The notes beneath the pieces were generated by a model. The model ran no database searches, had not been told where the DNA came from, and saw nothing but the letters and a program-made list of their open reading frames with translations. 50,412 nucleotides of DNA, taken from contig JBBQBY010000002.1 of assembly GCA_038318235.1 (NCBI GenBank), positions 1-50,412 of the forward strand, given 5' to 3'. Shown here in pieces: positions 31,599 through 40,106 of this stretch (position 1 is its first letter; the number at the start of each line of letters is the position of its first letter). This DNA comes from JAPLGZ01 sp038318235 (GTDB lineage: Bacteria; Chloroflexota; Anaerolineae; Caldilineales; Caldilineaceae). Made by a program: the position numbers and the translations under genes.

Positions 31599-33284
31599 AT
31601 GCGCGGCATGCAGACAACGAACCATGAGATTGAAGCTAAGTTCACGTTGCTGGATGCTGCGCGCGTGGTGCATTGGTCTACGACACCATCGTTAACGACA
31701 GCGTTCCCGCTGCGCACACCGATTACAGTAACACATCTTGACACCTATCTTGATGCAGTCGATTATCGATTGCTCCGGCGTGGCTATGCGCTGCGCCTGC
31801 GCCAAACCACGCAGGGCGATTGGGTGACAGTCAAAAGTCTAAGTCTAGACCTAGAATCATCCATTCACAACCGATTAGAGCTAGAGGGGCCAACAGCCAT
31901 CGACGGCGATCCGTGGCAGATGACCAGTTGGCCGGAGTCGATTCGCCAATTTGTCGGCGCTTTACTGGGCGCCGACGTCGAACTGCGTCCGCTTTGCACC
32001 TTACAACAGACCCGCCATAAACGCGATGTTTTGTCCGACCCAGCCAACGCCCAGCCAATTGCGCAGCTAAGCATTGACCAGGTTGTTGTCTACGGCCCCG
32101 AGTTTGAGCAGACTAACGCGGACGAGCGCCTGACACCAAACCAAGCTGAACCCAATTCCGATGGACGAAAGGCCGCCAAGCCAATCACCACATTTTACGA
32201 AATCGAACTTGAATTGACGCCGGGCCAAGATCAGGCCTTGCTTACGCGTTTGGTACGCACGCTAGCCAAAGACCGCACGCTGCGGGTCAATACCAACAGT
32301 AAACTAGAGCGCGCCCTGGAACTTATCAGTACGCACGCTTTTGACGGCGAAAACTATGGGCCAGCCTTGCAACCGACCATGCCCATCGCCGAAGCCTGTC
32401 GGAGCCTCTGGCGCCAACAATTGACCCAGCTTTTGCTCAAAGAAGCCGGTGTCCGGTACAGCCATCATAACACCTACGTCCACGAAATGTGCGTGGCCAT
32501 CCAGCGGGCGCATGTGGCGGCCCAACTCTTTGGTCAATATTTTCGGACCAAACGCATTCGGCGCTTTGCAAAAGTTTTAAAGCAGATGGGTCAACGCTTG
32601 GGGGCGATCCACGATTTGGATGTCACCCTGAACCGACTGGGAAAGCTTGAAAACGATAGCCATACAGATATTGCGGCTGATCTTGCCTCGTTGGCAGCCC
32701 ATTGGCGCGCTGAACGCCAGCAAGCCCATCAAGCCTTACTGGCTTGGTTGGACAGCAAAGCTTACGCGCATTTTATCGAAAAATTTGCACACTTCTGCCA
32801 AACGCCTGGGAAAGGCGCAAAAAAATTCACAACCGATCCCGGCAAGGCGCCCGTAGCTTATCAGGTGCGCCACGTCATGCCCAGTCTGCTGATCGATCAG
32901 TTTAAGCGTGTCCGTTGTTTTGAAACGCTGCTCGAAACCGCCGAACCAATCCCAGAAGCCACGCTGCACTTGTTGCGGATTGAGTGCAAATCCTTGCGTT
33001 ATAGCCTGGAGTTTATGCGCCCATTACCGGGCTTTCATGGCGAATCGTTGATCAAGGCCCTCAAAAAGTTGCAGGACAAATTAGGTCAATTGAACGATGT
33101 GGCGGTTGGTCATACACTGCTCAAGCGGTTACCAGCGACGATCGATGAAAGCGTTATCGAGCAATACGCCAAGATTCAAGCCGCCCAAATTGAGCCTTTA
33201 CGCGCGCGTCTGCCCGTTGATTTAGCCGATTTTTTGGCGTTATCGAATCGGCGCAAGTTAACTCAGGTGATTGCCCACCTATGA
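31599..33284 (+). CDS. CYTH-CHAD domain protein
   Basis: 561 residues from ATG 31599 (ATG 31608 is also possible). The CYTH domain begins with EIEAKF (E10, E12, K14), the ExExK motif of triphosphate tunnel enzymes, with further LRLRQT, VTVKSL, RLELEGP and FYEIELELTPG strands to about residue 240. A CHAD domain follows (about 270-560), with repeated conserved His/Arg helices: YVHEMCVAIQRAHVAAQLF, LGAIHDLDVTLNRL, HLLRIECKSLRYSLEF, LQDKLGQLNDVAVGH. CHAD domains bind polyphosphate granules; CYTH enzymes hydrolyse triphosphate or polyphosphate. The stop overlaps the next gene by ATGA. Confidence 0.93.
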   Translation: MRGMQTTNHEIEAKFTLLDAARVVHWSTTPSLTTAFPLRTPITVTHLDTYLDAVDYRLLRRGYALRLRQTTQGDWVTVKSLSLDLESSIHNRLELEGPTAIDGDPWQMTSWPESIRQFVGALLGADVELRPLCTLQQTRHKRDVLSDPANAQPIAQLSIDQVVVYGPEFEQTNADERLTPNQAEPNSDGRKAAKPITTFYEIELELTPGQDQALLTRLVRTLAKDRTLRVNTNSKLERALELISTHAFDGENYGPALQPTMPIAEACRSLWRQQLTQLLLKEAGVRYSHHNTYVHEMCVAIQRAHVAAQLFGQYFRTKRIRRFAKVLKQMGQRLGAIHDLDVTLNRLGKLENDSHTDIAADLASLAAHWRAERQQAHQALLAWLDSKAYAHFIEKFAHFCQTPGKGAKKFTTDPGKAPVAYQVRHVMPSLLIDQFKRVRCFETLLETAEPIPEATLHLLRIECKSLRYSLEFMRPLPGFHGESLIKALKKLQDKLGQLNDVAVGHTLLKRLPATIDESVIEQYAKIQAAQIEPLRARLPVDLADFLALSNRRKLTQVIAHL

Positions 33285-33679
33285 ATGAGGGACAAGCCGG
33301 GGGATGGCTTTCATACGCGCGCTTTGAAACATTGGTAGAAGAAGCGCTGGCCGAAATTCCTCCGGCCTTATGGACGGCCATCGACAATGTCGCGGTCACC
33401 GTCGAAGAGTGGCCGACGCCGGGTCAAATGGCTAGTGTCCATCTAGGCGCCGGCCATTTGCTGTTGGGGTTGTACGAAGGTGTGCCATTGACTGTACGCT
33501 CACAAAGTTACACACTCCGGCCACCCGATAAGATTACGATTTTTCGCGGTCCCATTTTACGGATCTGTCCGCCAGATGAAACGGCCATTCGCAACCAAGT
33601 GCGGCGCACCGTGCTGCATGAAATCGCCCATCATTTTGGCATTAGTGATGCGCGGCTGCGCGAAATTGGGGCCTATTAG
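33281..33679 (+). CDS. Zincin-like metallopeptidase (DUF1025 family)
   Basis: 132 residues. H113-E114-x2-H117-H118 in VLHEIAHHFGI is the zinc motif, with the family's following IS.ARL. The N-terminal part (RFETLVEEALAEIPPALWTAIDNVAVTVEEWP) and LLGLYEGVPLT, KITIFRGPILR match the PF06262 pattern. Minimal one-domain size is normal. It overlaps the CYTH-CHAD gene by four bases, so translation is coupled. Substrate unknown. Confidence 0.92.
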   Translation: MNEGQAGGWLSYARFETLVEEALAEIPPALWTAIDNVAVTVEEWPTPGQMASVHLGAGHLLLGLYEGVPLTVRSQSYTLRPPDKITIFRGPILRICPPDETAIRNQVRRTVLHEIAHHFGISDARLREIGAY

Positions 33680-33693
33680 CAAGGAACAAACCT

Positions 33694-34524
33694 ATGAAAC
33701 CAACCAAACGATCTCTGCTCATCTTCCTAACACTCCTAACTTTTCTCGCGGGTTGTAGCCGCGAGGATCTGCCAGCGCTGCCTAAGTTGCCAGTCACAGC
33801 ACCGGATCTTTCTAAATTACCCGGCATACCCAAAGTCTTGAGCGAAATACCCGGTATGCTGGAAGAGTTGGGGCTGCCCGATTTAAGCCAGATTGCCAAT
33901 CTGCCCAAACTAGAAGATTTACCCGGCTTACAAACGCCGCCTGGTGCGCAGGCCTTCAACGGCCCGATGGATCGCGCGATTAAGATTGGGGAACGTGTGC
34001 CGGGCACTGATATTGTGCTGACGGCGATTAACGGTGAAAGCGCCGATTTCCAAATTGCCGGTCTGCACAGTCCACGCGCGCTCGGTGATTCGCTAGATTT
34101 CGACGGGCCTTGGCCGGGGATCAGTGGGGTAACTTACTCATTGCGGCTGCGCATCTACCGCATCGGCAGTGATAATGTACGGGCGGCTGGCGTCAATCGT
34201 CTGGTCGTCAACAATCTGCAACCAACGGTCGATAATGGTTCACCCACGGGGTTTACAGTAAAATTCCCCTTTGCGGCCAGTGTGGCCGTGGGGGAGAAGC
34301 TACCTGGCACTACCTATGGCTATGTGGGGACGGGGGATCGGGGAGGAGAGTTTTCCGGCCTACCGACAAACGATTATCCCTATCGCAAAGTGGGTGACAG
34401 TATCACCTGGACCGGTCATATTCGTCAGGATATCACGGCTAGTTATAATTTGCGGATGCTTGTATACGGCGCTGACCGCGCCCAAGTGGGTGGCATCGTG
34501 ACGCTCGCCCTGCCGAATCAGTAG
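33694..34524 (+). CDS. Lipoprotein with Pro/Leu repeat and two beta domains
   Basis: 276 residues. Lipobox LAGC (C21) after a hydrophobic stretch marks a lipid-anchored protein. Residues 25-85 are a run of short LPxLxKLP-type units (LPALPKLP, APDLSKLPGI, ANLPKLEDLPGL), a flexible stalk. Two similar beta units follow, each starting with I/V-GE-R/K-x-PGT (about 98-180 and 198-276) and containing a long GD-S-x-x-W/F-x-G strand. It follows the metallopeptidase gene by 14 bases. No family recognised; an exposed structural or binding role is inferred. Confidence 0.75.
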   Translation: MKPTKRSLLIFLTLLTFLAGCSREDLPALPKLPVTAPDLSKLPGIPKVLSEIPGMLEELGLPDLSQIANLPKLEDLPGLQTPPGAQAFNGPMDRAIKIGERVPGTDIVLTAINGESADFQIAGLHSPRALGDSLDFDGPWPGISGVTYSLRLRIYRIGSDNVRAAGVNRLVVNNLQPTVDNGSPTGFTVKFPFAASVAVGEKLPGTTYGYVGTGDRGGEFSGLPTNDYPYRKVGDSITWTGHIRQDITASYNLRMLVYGADRAQVGGIVTLALPNQ

Positions 34525-34528
34525 GAAA

Positions 34529-34812
34529 GTAAATCAGTAGGACAGCAAGTCAGTAGGATAGTGGCCCAACGCTTGCAGGTTCAGGGCTGATCCAGTTTGT
34601 ACGGGCGCTCTGTCCTCTGTCGGGTGCATCCCAAACTTTTGGCGCAAATGGAATTTGGCGGCTGACAGTAACAAGTCGCCGCAGCGACTAGGATCCCAGT
34701 GCCTGAGGGCACTTGTTACTGTCAGCCGCGGGATTTATCCCCGCGCAAAAATCGCCAAAAACTTGGGATGCACCCTCCTCCGTCCTATTGCCTTACTGTC
34801 CTACTGGTTTAC
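34529..34812. repeat. Three nested inverted repeats
   Basis: Outer arms 34529-34557 / 34784-34812 (25 of 29), middle arms 34622-34644 / 34753-34775 (21 of 23), inner arms 34658-34676 / 34711-34729 (19 of 19). The innermost part carries two small hairpins, agtcgccgcagcgact and agtgcctgagggcact, so the inner unit can fold as a three-way junction. The inner unit recurs at 46853-46948 and in part at 23151. The layout suggests successive insertion of palindromes into palindromes. Confidence 0.88.
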
Positions 34813-34863
34813 ACTTCGGTCTTCTTTGATCAGTCATCGTTCGCCCATCCAGTGAGGTAACTT

Positions 34864-35745
34864 GTGGACGCGTTTGACAATGAAGTTAGCACCATCAGCG
34901 AAGGCAGCTATGTGGGCGCCTATGAGCGTCTGCAATCAATCAACGCTGAATATTTCAATATCACCGATATCGAAAGCTGGCCGATTGCCGGATTGCTCGT
35001 GCTTCTGGATGGCAAGCGGCAACCGGTGCGCGCCGAACTCCATTTGTACGAAGACTTGGAAGACCAAGTGCGTGACGCCGCCATTCGGCAAGGTCGCTTG
35101 TTGCTGGAAAGTCGTTATTTCAGCCTCGATCCGATCCCGTTGCGCATTATGCAAAATTACCAGTGGCGCGATACGTTACAAGTTCAACCGACCGGCGCGA
35201 TTACCGTGGCCCAGACGCCCGATTTGGTTAAGTATTGGCCGATTGCTGCCGTCATCGGCGGTCTGTTACTGGTGATTGGTCTGATCTGGGGGATCCGAGG
35301 TCTGCGCAGCCCAGCCAGTAACGGAGCCGCCCCCACCGCAACCAGTGTGCTGATCAGCCAAAATGCACTGACCACAACCGCCAACGTGGCCGCGGCGGTG
35401 GCGCCAACCATTACGATCCAGGAATTCCCCGCCTACCCGGTGACCAATAATCTGCCCGCCAGCACCCACGCCAACAGTAAACTGGTGATTGGCCAACGCG
35501 TGCGGGTGCCCAATCAACCACCCGGCATGACCCTCACCTTGCGCAGTGCACCGGGGGCAACCGCCGGGGTTCGGCTGGGTTTTCTAACCGATTCGGAAGA
35601 GGCGACGATCGTGAACGGGCCCGTTTGGACAGAAGGCGAAAGTGACACAATTGTCTGGTGGCTCCTGAACGTGGATGCTGGTGTCCAAGCCTGGGCGCCG
35701 GCCAACACCAGTGAATTGACGCTTTTAGAGCCGGTAGCGCAGTAA
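34864..35745 (+). CDS. Single-pass membrane protein with SH3-like C-terminal domain
   Basis: 293 residues from GTG 34864 with GAGG upstream. The N-terminal 120 residues are a soluble acidic domain (YVGAYERLQSINAEYFNIT, VLLDGKRQPVRAELHL). One membrane helix follows (WPIAAVIGGLLLVIGLIWGI, about 121-141), then a Thr/Ala linker and a C-terminal domain (MTLTLRSAPGATAGVRLGFL, VWWLLNVDAGVQAWAPANTS) with the look of a bacterial SH3 domain. No signal peptide, so the N-terminal part is probably cytoplasmic and the SH3-like domain outside. Twenty bases before the DUF3891 gene. Family not recognised. Confidence 0.72.
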   Translation: MDAFDNEVSTISEGSYVGAYERLQSINAEYFNITDIESWPIAGLLVLLDGKRQPVRAELHLYEDLEDQVRDAAIRQGRLLLESRYFSLDPIPLRIMQNYQWRDTLQVQPTGAITVAQTPDLVKYWPIAAVIGGLLLVIGLIWGIRGLRSPASNGAAPTATSVLISQNALTTTANVAAAVAPTITIQEFPAYPVTNNLPASTHANSKLVIGQRVRVPNQPPGMTLTLRSAPGATAGVRLGFLTDSEEATIVNGPVWTEGESDTIVWWLLNVDAGVQAWAPANTSELTLLEPVAQ

Positions 35746-35764
35746 TAACACAGGGAGAGGCCCA

Positions 35765-36457
35765 ATGTTTGAATCAAAAGTACGGCCAATTGTCATACCG
35801 CAAGCCGAACATGGAAAATTAGCGGGCGCGTTGGCTTTTTTATGGGGCAATGCCCAATTCGACCAGCCCGCCATCGATTTTTCATCTTTCGTCACCGGCG
35901 TGGGGCTCCATGATCGCGGCTATGGGTTTCAGGATGCCGCGGCGATTGGTGGCATATCCGAGACCGCCTGGTTGCAACTAACCCGCCAAGGGTTTTATAT
36001 GGCCATCGCCGACCCGGTTGCCGAATTAATCATCAAACTGCATTTGCAGCGTTTGGTCAGTTATGGTCAGGCCGCCCCCCGCCAGGCTCTGTTCGTCGAA
36101 ATGGGAGCCGTGATCCAACAGCACATGGCCCGCCATCAGCTATCGCACGAACAATTTCTGCGCATCGATCAGATCACTAATTTCTGTGACACGGTGGCCT
36201 TCGATTTTTGCTTTGAAGAACCGACCACGGGCGCGGTGCCGATCTTTCCCCAAAATGGGCGCGAAGAACAGTTGCCCGTCCACTATTCAATCAACGCCAG
36301 CGAGATTATCATCGACCCCTGGCCCTTCTCCGTGACAAGTTACACAGGTTATTTGGTCGGTTACCAACAGCAGGATTATCCCATTGTGATCGAGCCGGTG
36401 ATGGTTCCGTATCGAGTCCGCCAAAGCACCGCGCAGGAAAGGCGCGCCCTGGCTTAA
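35765..36457 (+). CDS. DUF3891 family protein
   Basis: 230 residues. IVIPQAEHGKLAGALAFLWGN near the start and VTGVGLHDRGYGFQD are the conserved blocks of DUF3891; the pattern (His then His-Asp) suggests a distant HD-type metal site, which is inference. The rest (ADPVAELIIKLHLQRLVSYG, ITNFCDTVAFDFCFEEP) is helical then beta. GGAGAGG lies before the ATG. Cytoplasmic, function unknown. Confidence 0.87.
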   Translation: MFESKVRPIVIPQAEHGKLAGALAFLWGNAQFDQPAIDFSSFVTGVGLHDRGYGFQDAAAIGGISETAWLQLTRQGFYMAIADPVAELIIKLHLQRLVSYGQAAPRQALFVEMGAVIQQHMARHQLSHEQFLRIDQITNFCDTVAFDFCFEEPTTGAVPIFPQNGREEQLPVHYSINASEIIIDPWPFSVTSYTGYLVGYQQQDYPIVIEPVMVPYRVRQSTAQERRALA

Positions 36458-36505
36458 TGGTAGGTCCTAAGCCAGGTTGATAATCATATCGCGCCCAGCA
36501 ACCGC

Positions 36506-36979
36506 TTATGGCACCGGTGTAACTTCACGCGCAGCTTGGTCGCGATCACGATATTTTGATGGGTAGTTGACGATCTTGTCCCACTCATCCGCCGTAGAGC
36601 GCGCGACCACGGCTACGACTGGTTCGGTGTCGCTTAGGTTAAAGACTTCATGCGGCACGCCCGGTTCGATATAGATAAAATCGCCGGCCCCATGTTCGAC
36701 GGCATATTTCAGATCCGGACCATATTCGTGGCGCACCCGTCCTTGCAAAATAAAGAGCATCACTTCAAAGCCGACATGAATATGGGCATAAGCGATGGCA
36801 CCAGGCGGCACAGTGGCGACGTTCATCGACAAATTTTGCGCGCCGACATTCTTGCCAGATAAACCAGTCTGGTAGCGAATGCCATTCCAGGCGCGATGAT
36901 TGCCACCACCGCCCCGCACCCACCACAATCCTTCCTCTTGCTCAACCCCTTGCATCACCGCTGCTTTTTGGTCTGTCAT
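36506..36979 (-). CDS. Cupin domain protein
   Basis: 157 residues from ATG 36979 with AGGAAGG upstream; the longer frame to 37078 runs through the promoter. A single conserved cupin barrel: motif 1 AYAHIHVGFEVMLFILQGRV (two His, one Glu) and motif 2 GDFIYIEPGVPHEVFN (one His), the normal metal ligands. The N-terminal EEGLWWVRGGGGNHRAWNG may form a lid. Substrate unknown. Monocistronic, next to but upstream-independent of the thiamine transporter genes. Confidence 0.9.
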   Translation of the reverse strand: MTDQKAAVMQGVEQEEGLWWVRGGGGNHRAWNGIRYQTGLSGKNVGAQNLSMNVATVPPGAIAYAHIHVGFEVMLFILQGRVRHEYGPDLKYAVEHGAGDFIYIEPGVPHEVFNLSDTEPVVAVVARSTADEWDKIVNYPSKYRDRDQAAREVTPVP

Positions 36980-37043
36980 TGGACTATCCTTCCTGGATTT
37001 TAACGACTTGTCAATTGATCTTTCAAAATTATGGGCAAGTGAG

Positions 37044-37071
37044 ATTGTACCATGCGCTGTATACAAGTCAA
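37044..37071 (-). promoter_or_regulatory. Promoter of the cupin gene
   Basis: On the minus strand TTGACT, 16 bases, TACAAT preceded by TGG; about 65 bases before ATG 36979. Confidence 0.7.
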
Positions 37072-37107
37072 TCCACACCCGTTCAGCAATGGCTAATCTG
37101 ACCAGGT

Positions 37108-38175
37108 TTACACGGGCAAGAGCGTCAACAAGGCTGGATCAATGACAAGCGTGACAGGCTGTCCTACCCCAAGATTTTCTAATTTCTCCCCCGGCGGCAG
37201 GGCAAGTTCAAAGGTTAGGAGTTGCCCCGTTGTCTCGGGTTCTACCTGAATTTGATAATAGTCGCCGCGAAACGAACAGGCGAGCAACTTACCGCGCAAC
37301 TGGGATTCAGTGGTGTTGGTGAGTGAGGAGCGCACAAGCTTGGCGGCCTGCGGACGAATGAGTAAGGTGTATTCACCAGGCGCAGCAGGTGTTGGCGTGG
37401 GAAATTGTCCAATCGGCGTCAAAATTTGTCCAGGTGCCGCCGCATCCACCCTGGCGGGCAGCAAATTACGAAAACCCAAAAACGCCGCCACAAAAGCATT
37501 AGCGGGTCGTTGATAGATGTCGGCTGGCGCACCTACCTGTTCAATCCGTCCCTGACGCATGACCACCAGGCGATCCGCAATCGCAAAGGCTTCTTGTTGA
37601 TCATGCGTGACGTAAAGCGCCGTCATCCCCAGGCGTTTCAGAATCAGCCGCAATTCGCTCATCAATTCTTCACGCAGCGCCCGATCCAAGCTGCCCAACG
37701 GTTCATCCAACATGAGCAAACGCGGGTTCGGCGCCAGGCTGCGCGCCAACGCCACCCGCTGGCGTTCGCCACCGCTCAAGGCAAAAATCGAACGATGGCT
37801 ATAGCCGCGCAAATTGACCAGGCTGAGCATCTCCTCGGTGCGCTTGGCAATTTGATCCTTCGTCTGCCCCAGCATGCGCAGCCCAAAAGCAATATTTTCG
37901 CCCACCGTTCGGTGCGGAAAGAGCGCGTAATCTTGAAACATCAGGCCAAAGTTGCGTTTGTACACCGGTGTCTGCGCCAGATCCTGCCCGTCAAACGTGA
38001 TCAACCCGCGATCCGCCTGTTCTAGACCCGCGACGATGCGCAACAAGGTGGTCTTGCCGCAGCCGCTCGGCCCCAGCAACGCGACAATTTCACCGGCCGT
38101 CACGCTTAAATTGATGTCGGAAAGCACCGGCGTCTGCGCGTTGAACGCTTTATAAATGTTCGTTAGTTGTAGCAT
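37108..38175 (-). CDS. thiQ: ABC transporter ATP-binding protein, thiamine-type
   Basis: 355 residues from ATG 38175. Walker A GPSGCGKTTLL, Q-loop FQDYALFPH, signature LSGGERQRVALARSL, Walker B RLLMLDEPLGSLD, switch His in YVTHDQQEA. After about residue 240 a C-terminal TOBE-like domain follows (PQAAKLVRSSLTN, FRGDYYQIQVEPETTGQLL), longer than E. coli ThiQ and more like Fbp/Pot-type ATPases. It is the last gene of a binding protein-permease-ATPase operon behind a TPP riboswitch, so import of thiamine, its phosphate or a precursor is the most likely job. Confidence 0.88.
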   Translation of the reverse strand: MLQLTNIYKAFNAQTPVLSDINLSVTAGEIVALLGPSGCGKTTLLRIVAGLEQADRGLITFDGQDLAQTPVYKRNFGLMFQDYALFPHRTVGENIAFGLRMLGQTKDQIAKRTEEMLSLVNLRGYSHRSIFALSGGERQRVALARSLAPNPRLLMLDEPLGSLDRALREELMSELRLILKRLGMTALYVTHDQQEAFAIADRLVVMRQGRIEQVGAPADIYQRPANAFVAAFLGFRNLLPARVDAAAPGQILTPIGQFPTPTPAAPGEYTLLIRPQAAKLVRSSLTNTTESQLRGKLLACSFRGDYYQIQVEPETTGQLLTFELALPPGEKLENLGVGQPVTLVIDPALLTLLPV

Positions 38176-38211
38176 CAACTCTATTATCCAGTACGTAGGT
38201 ACGCTAAAAGC

Positions 38212-38291
38212 AAGTTACACAGAGAGCGCAGAGGGGGCACAGAGCACACAGAGGAAAAGCGGATGAGGGCTGCGGTTTCTCTGTGCAACTT
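38212..38291. repeat. Palindrome between permease and ATPase genes
   Basis: aagttacacagagag at 38212-38226 and tctctgtgcaactt at 38278-38291, with cacagag words between. It enlarges the gap between two genes of one operon. Confidence 0.65.
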
Positions 38292-38301
38292 TCTTTTCAA
38301 T

Positions 38302-39969
38302 CTAAAATTCACCAATATCACCCAGGCGGAAACGTTCAATTCCGATCAGGGCGAGCGCAGAGACGACCATCAAGATTGTGCTCATGGCCAATCCCTGGCC
38401 ATTGTTTAGCAGACCAGGGCGGCTCAACGCTTGATAAATGACGATGGGCATCGTGGGCAGGTCAGGCCGACTGATCAACAAGGTCGCGCCAAATTCACCC
38501 AAACTCACCGTAAAGGCAAAGATTGCGCCGACCAACACGGCCCGAAAAAGCATCGGCACATCCACCTCCCACCAAGTACGTGCCGGCGAAGCCCCCAGCA
38601 CGCTGGCGGCTTCGCGCAGGCGCGGGTCCAATCCACGCAAGGCGGGCAGAAATGTCCGCACAACAAACGGCGAGGCGATCAACGTATGCGCCACCGGGGT
38701 TAGCCACAAGGCAGTCCGCCAACTGCCCAACGCCACGATATAACCAAAGCCGAGTGTTACGGCGGATGTGCCCAGTGGCAGCAGAAAGATCGGATCAAGG
38801 ATGGCCGTCAGCCAAGTGCGCGGGCGGGCGAGAAGATAGGCGCTGATGATGCCAAGCAACAAACTTAGCAACATGGTGGCCACAGCAAAGAGTAATGAAT
38901 TGCGCACGGCGAGCAAAGGCATCACAAAAAAGGCGCTTTGGCGGCGGTTGACCGCCAGTTCCAGATAATAGCGCAAGGTCAGACCTTCTGTGCCCAACGT
39001 AAAACTGCGCCAGATCAAGGCGAGTAAGGGTGTCAGCAGTAACGCCAATCCGAGCACAAGGGTGAGCGTCGCGGCCAATTTGGCCCGTTTGCTGGATAAA
39101 GGGCGCGCCACGCTCTGTTCTGGGCGCATGTCCAGCGGTAGACTGGCACGGGCCTGGAGACGCGTGTAAATGACCATGACCACAAACGTCAACCCCATCT
39201 GCACCAGACTGAGAAAGGCCGCCAGGGGTAAATTAAAGAGATTAACCGCCTGTCGATAGACTTCAACCTCAAGCGTGGCAAACCGTAACCCGCCCAGGAT
39301 CAGCACCACGCCAAAACTGGTAAAGCAAAAAAGAAAAACGAGCAGGCTGGCCGCCGTAATACTCGGCAGCAAGAGCGGGAATGTCACCTCAAAAAAGAGT
39401 CGCCTAGGATTAGCGCCTAGGATGGCCGCCGCCTCGGTCAAGTGAGGATTTAAATTGGCCCAAAATCCGCCCACCGTGCGCACGATCACACTGACATTGT
39501 AAAAAGTGTGCGCCAACAGGATGATCCAGATCGTTTGCAATAAGTGCAAAGGTGGTTCGTCCAAATGCAGACCTGCTTGCAGCCATTGGTTGAGCACCCC
39601 CCTATCACCCACCAAGGTCGTAAAAGCAGCCGCCACGACCACGGTTGGCATCACAAAAGGGATCGTGGTCAACGCCCGCAAGAACGCTTTACCAGGAAAT
39701 TGTACGCGTGCAAACAAGTAAGCCAAAGGCAAGCCACAAAGCAGTGTCAAAACGGTCGACACCGCGGCTTGCCAAGTGGTGAACCAAATGACCTTCCAGA
39801 AATAAGGCTGACTCACCATCTGCCCGATCCCAGCCAGATCCAAACGTCCTTCGGGCAGCAAACTCAGGCGTAGAATGCTGACCAGCGGGTAGAGATAGAA
39901 AAGACCCAGGAAAAGCAGCGGGAGCGCATACAGGCAATAGCCTAGATAAACTGATAAACGTTTCATCAT
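38302..39969 (-). CDS. thiP: Fused ABC permease, thiamine/iron type
   Basis: 555 residues with about twelve membrane helices in two homologous halves. Each half has an EAA loop that contacts the ATPase: EAAAILGANPRRLFFEVTFPLL in the first (about residue 177), EAASVLGASPARTWWEVDVPML in the second (about 450). The fused two-domain form is typical of ThiP and FbpB. It lies between the binding protein and the ATPase gene. Substrate is inferred from the riboswitch. Confidence 0.9.
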   Translation of the reverse strand: MMKRLSVYLGYCLYALPLLFLGLFYLYPLVSILRLSLLPEGRLDLAGIGQMVSQPYFWKVIWFTTWQAAVSTVLTLLCGLPLAYLFARVQFPGKAFLRALTTIPFVMPTVVVAAAFTTLVGDRGVLNQWLQAGLHLDEPPLHLLQTIWIILLAHTFYNVSVIVRTVGGFWANLNPHLTEAAAILGANPRRLFFEVTFPLLLPSITAASLLVFLFCFTSFGVVLILGGLRFATLEVEVYRQAVNLFNLPLAAFLSLVQMGLTFVVMVIYTRLQARASLPLDMRPEQSVARPLSSKRAKLAATLTLVLGLALLLTPLLALIWRSFTLGTEGLTLRYYLELAVNRRQSAFFVMPLLAVRNSLLFAVATMLLSLLLGIISAYLLARPRTWLTAILDPIFLLPLGTSAVTLGFGYIVALGSWRTALWLTPVAHTLIASPFVVRTFLPALRGLDPRLREAASVLGASPARTWWEVDVPMLFRAVLVGAIFAFTVSLGEFGATLLISRPDLPTMPIVIYQALSRPGLLNNGQGLAMSTILMVVSALALIGIERFRLGDIGEF

Positions 39970-40001
39970 ACTCTCAGATAGACAGACTAGGCTTAAGGGC
40001 G

Positions 40002-40067
40002 ATCTTCCGGGAAGCGGTCACATGCGGTTTCGCTAACCCTGAATAGTCTGACCGCTTCCCGGAAGAT
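40002..40067. repeat. Palindrome between binding protein and permease genes
   Basis: ATCTTCCGGGAAGCGGTCA and its exact complement at 40049-40067, 19-bp perfect arms, 28-base loop. It lies inside the operon without a T-run, so it is more likely a repeat element or mRNA stabiliser than a terminator. Confidence 0.82.
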
Positions 40068-40106
40068 AAAGTACTCAACTTGATTGCCGTCTATTCCGTC
40101 AGCTTA

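Noticed and set aside
40002..40067. Intrinsic terminator inside the thiamine operon
   Set aside because: Perfect stem but no T-run on the coding strand and a 28-base loop; treated as repeat element.
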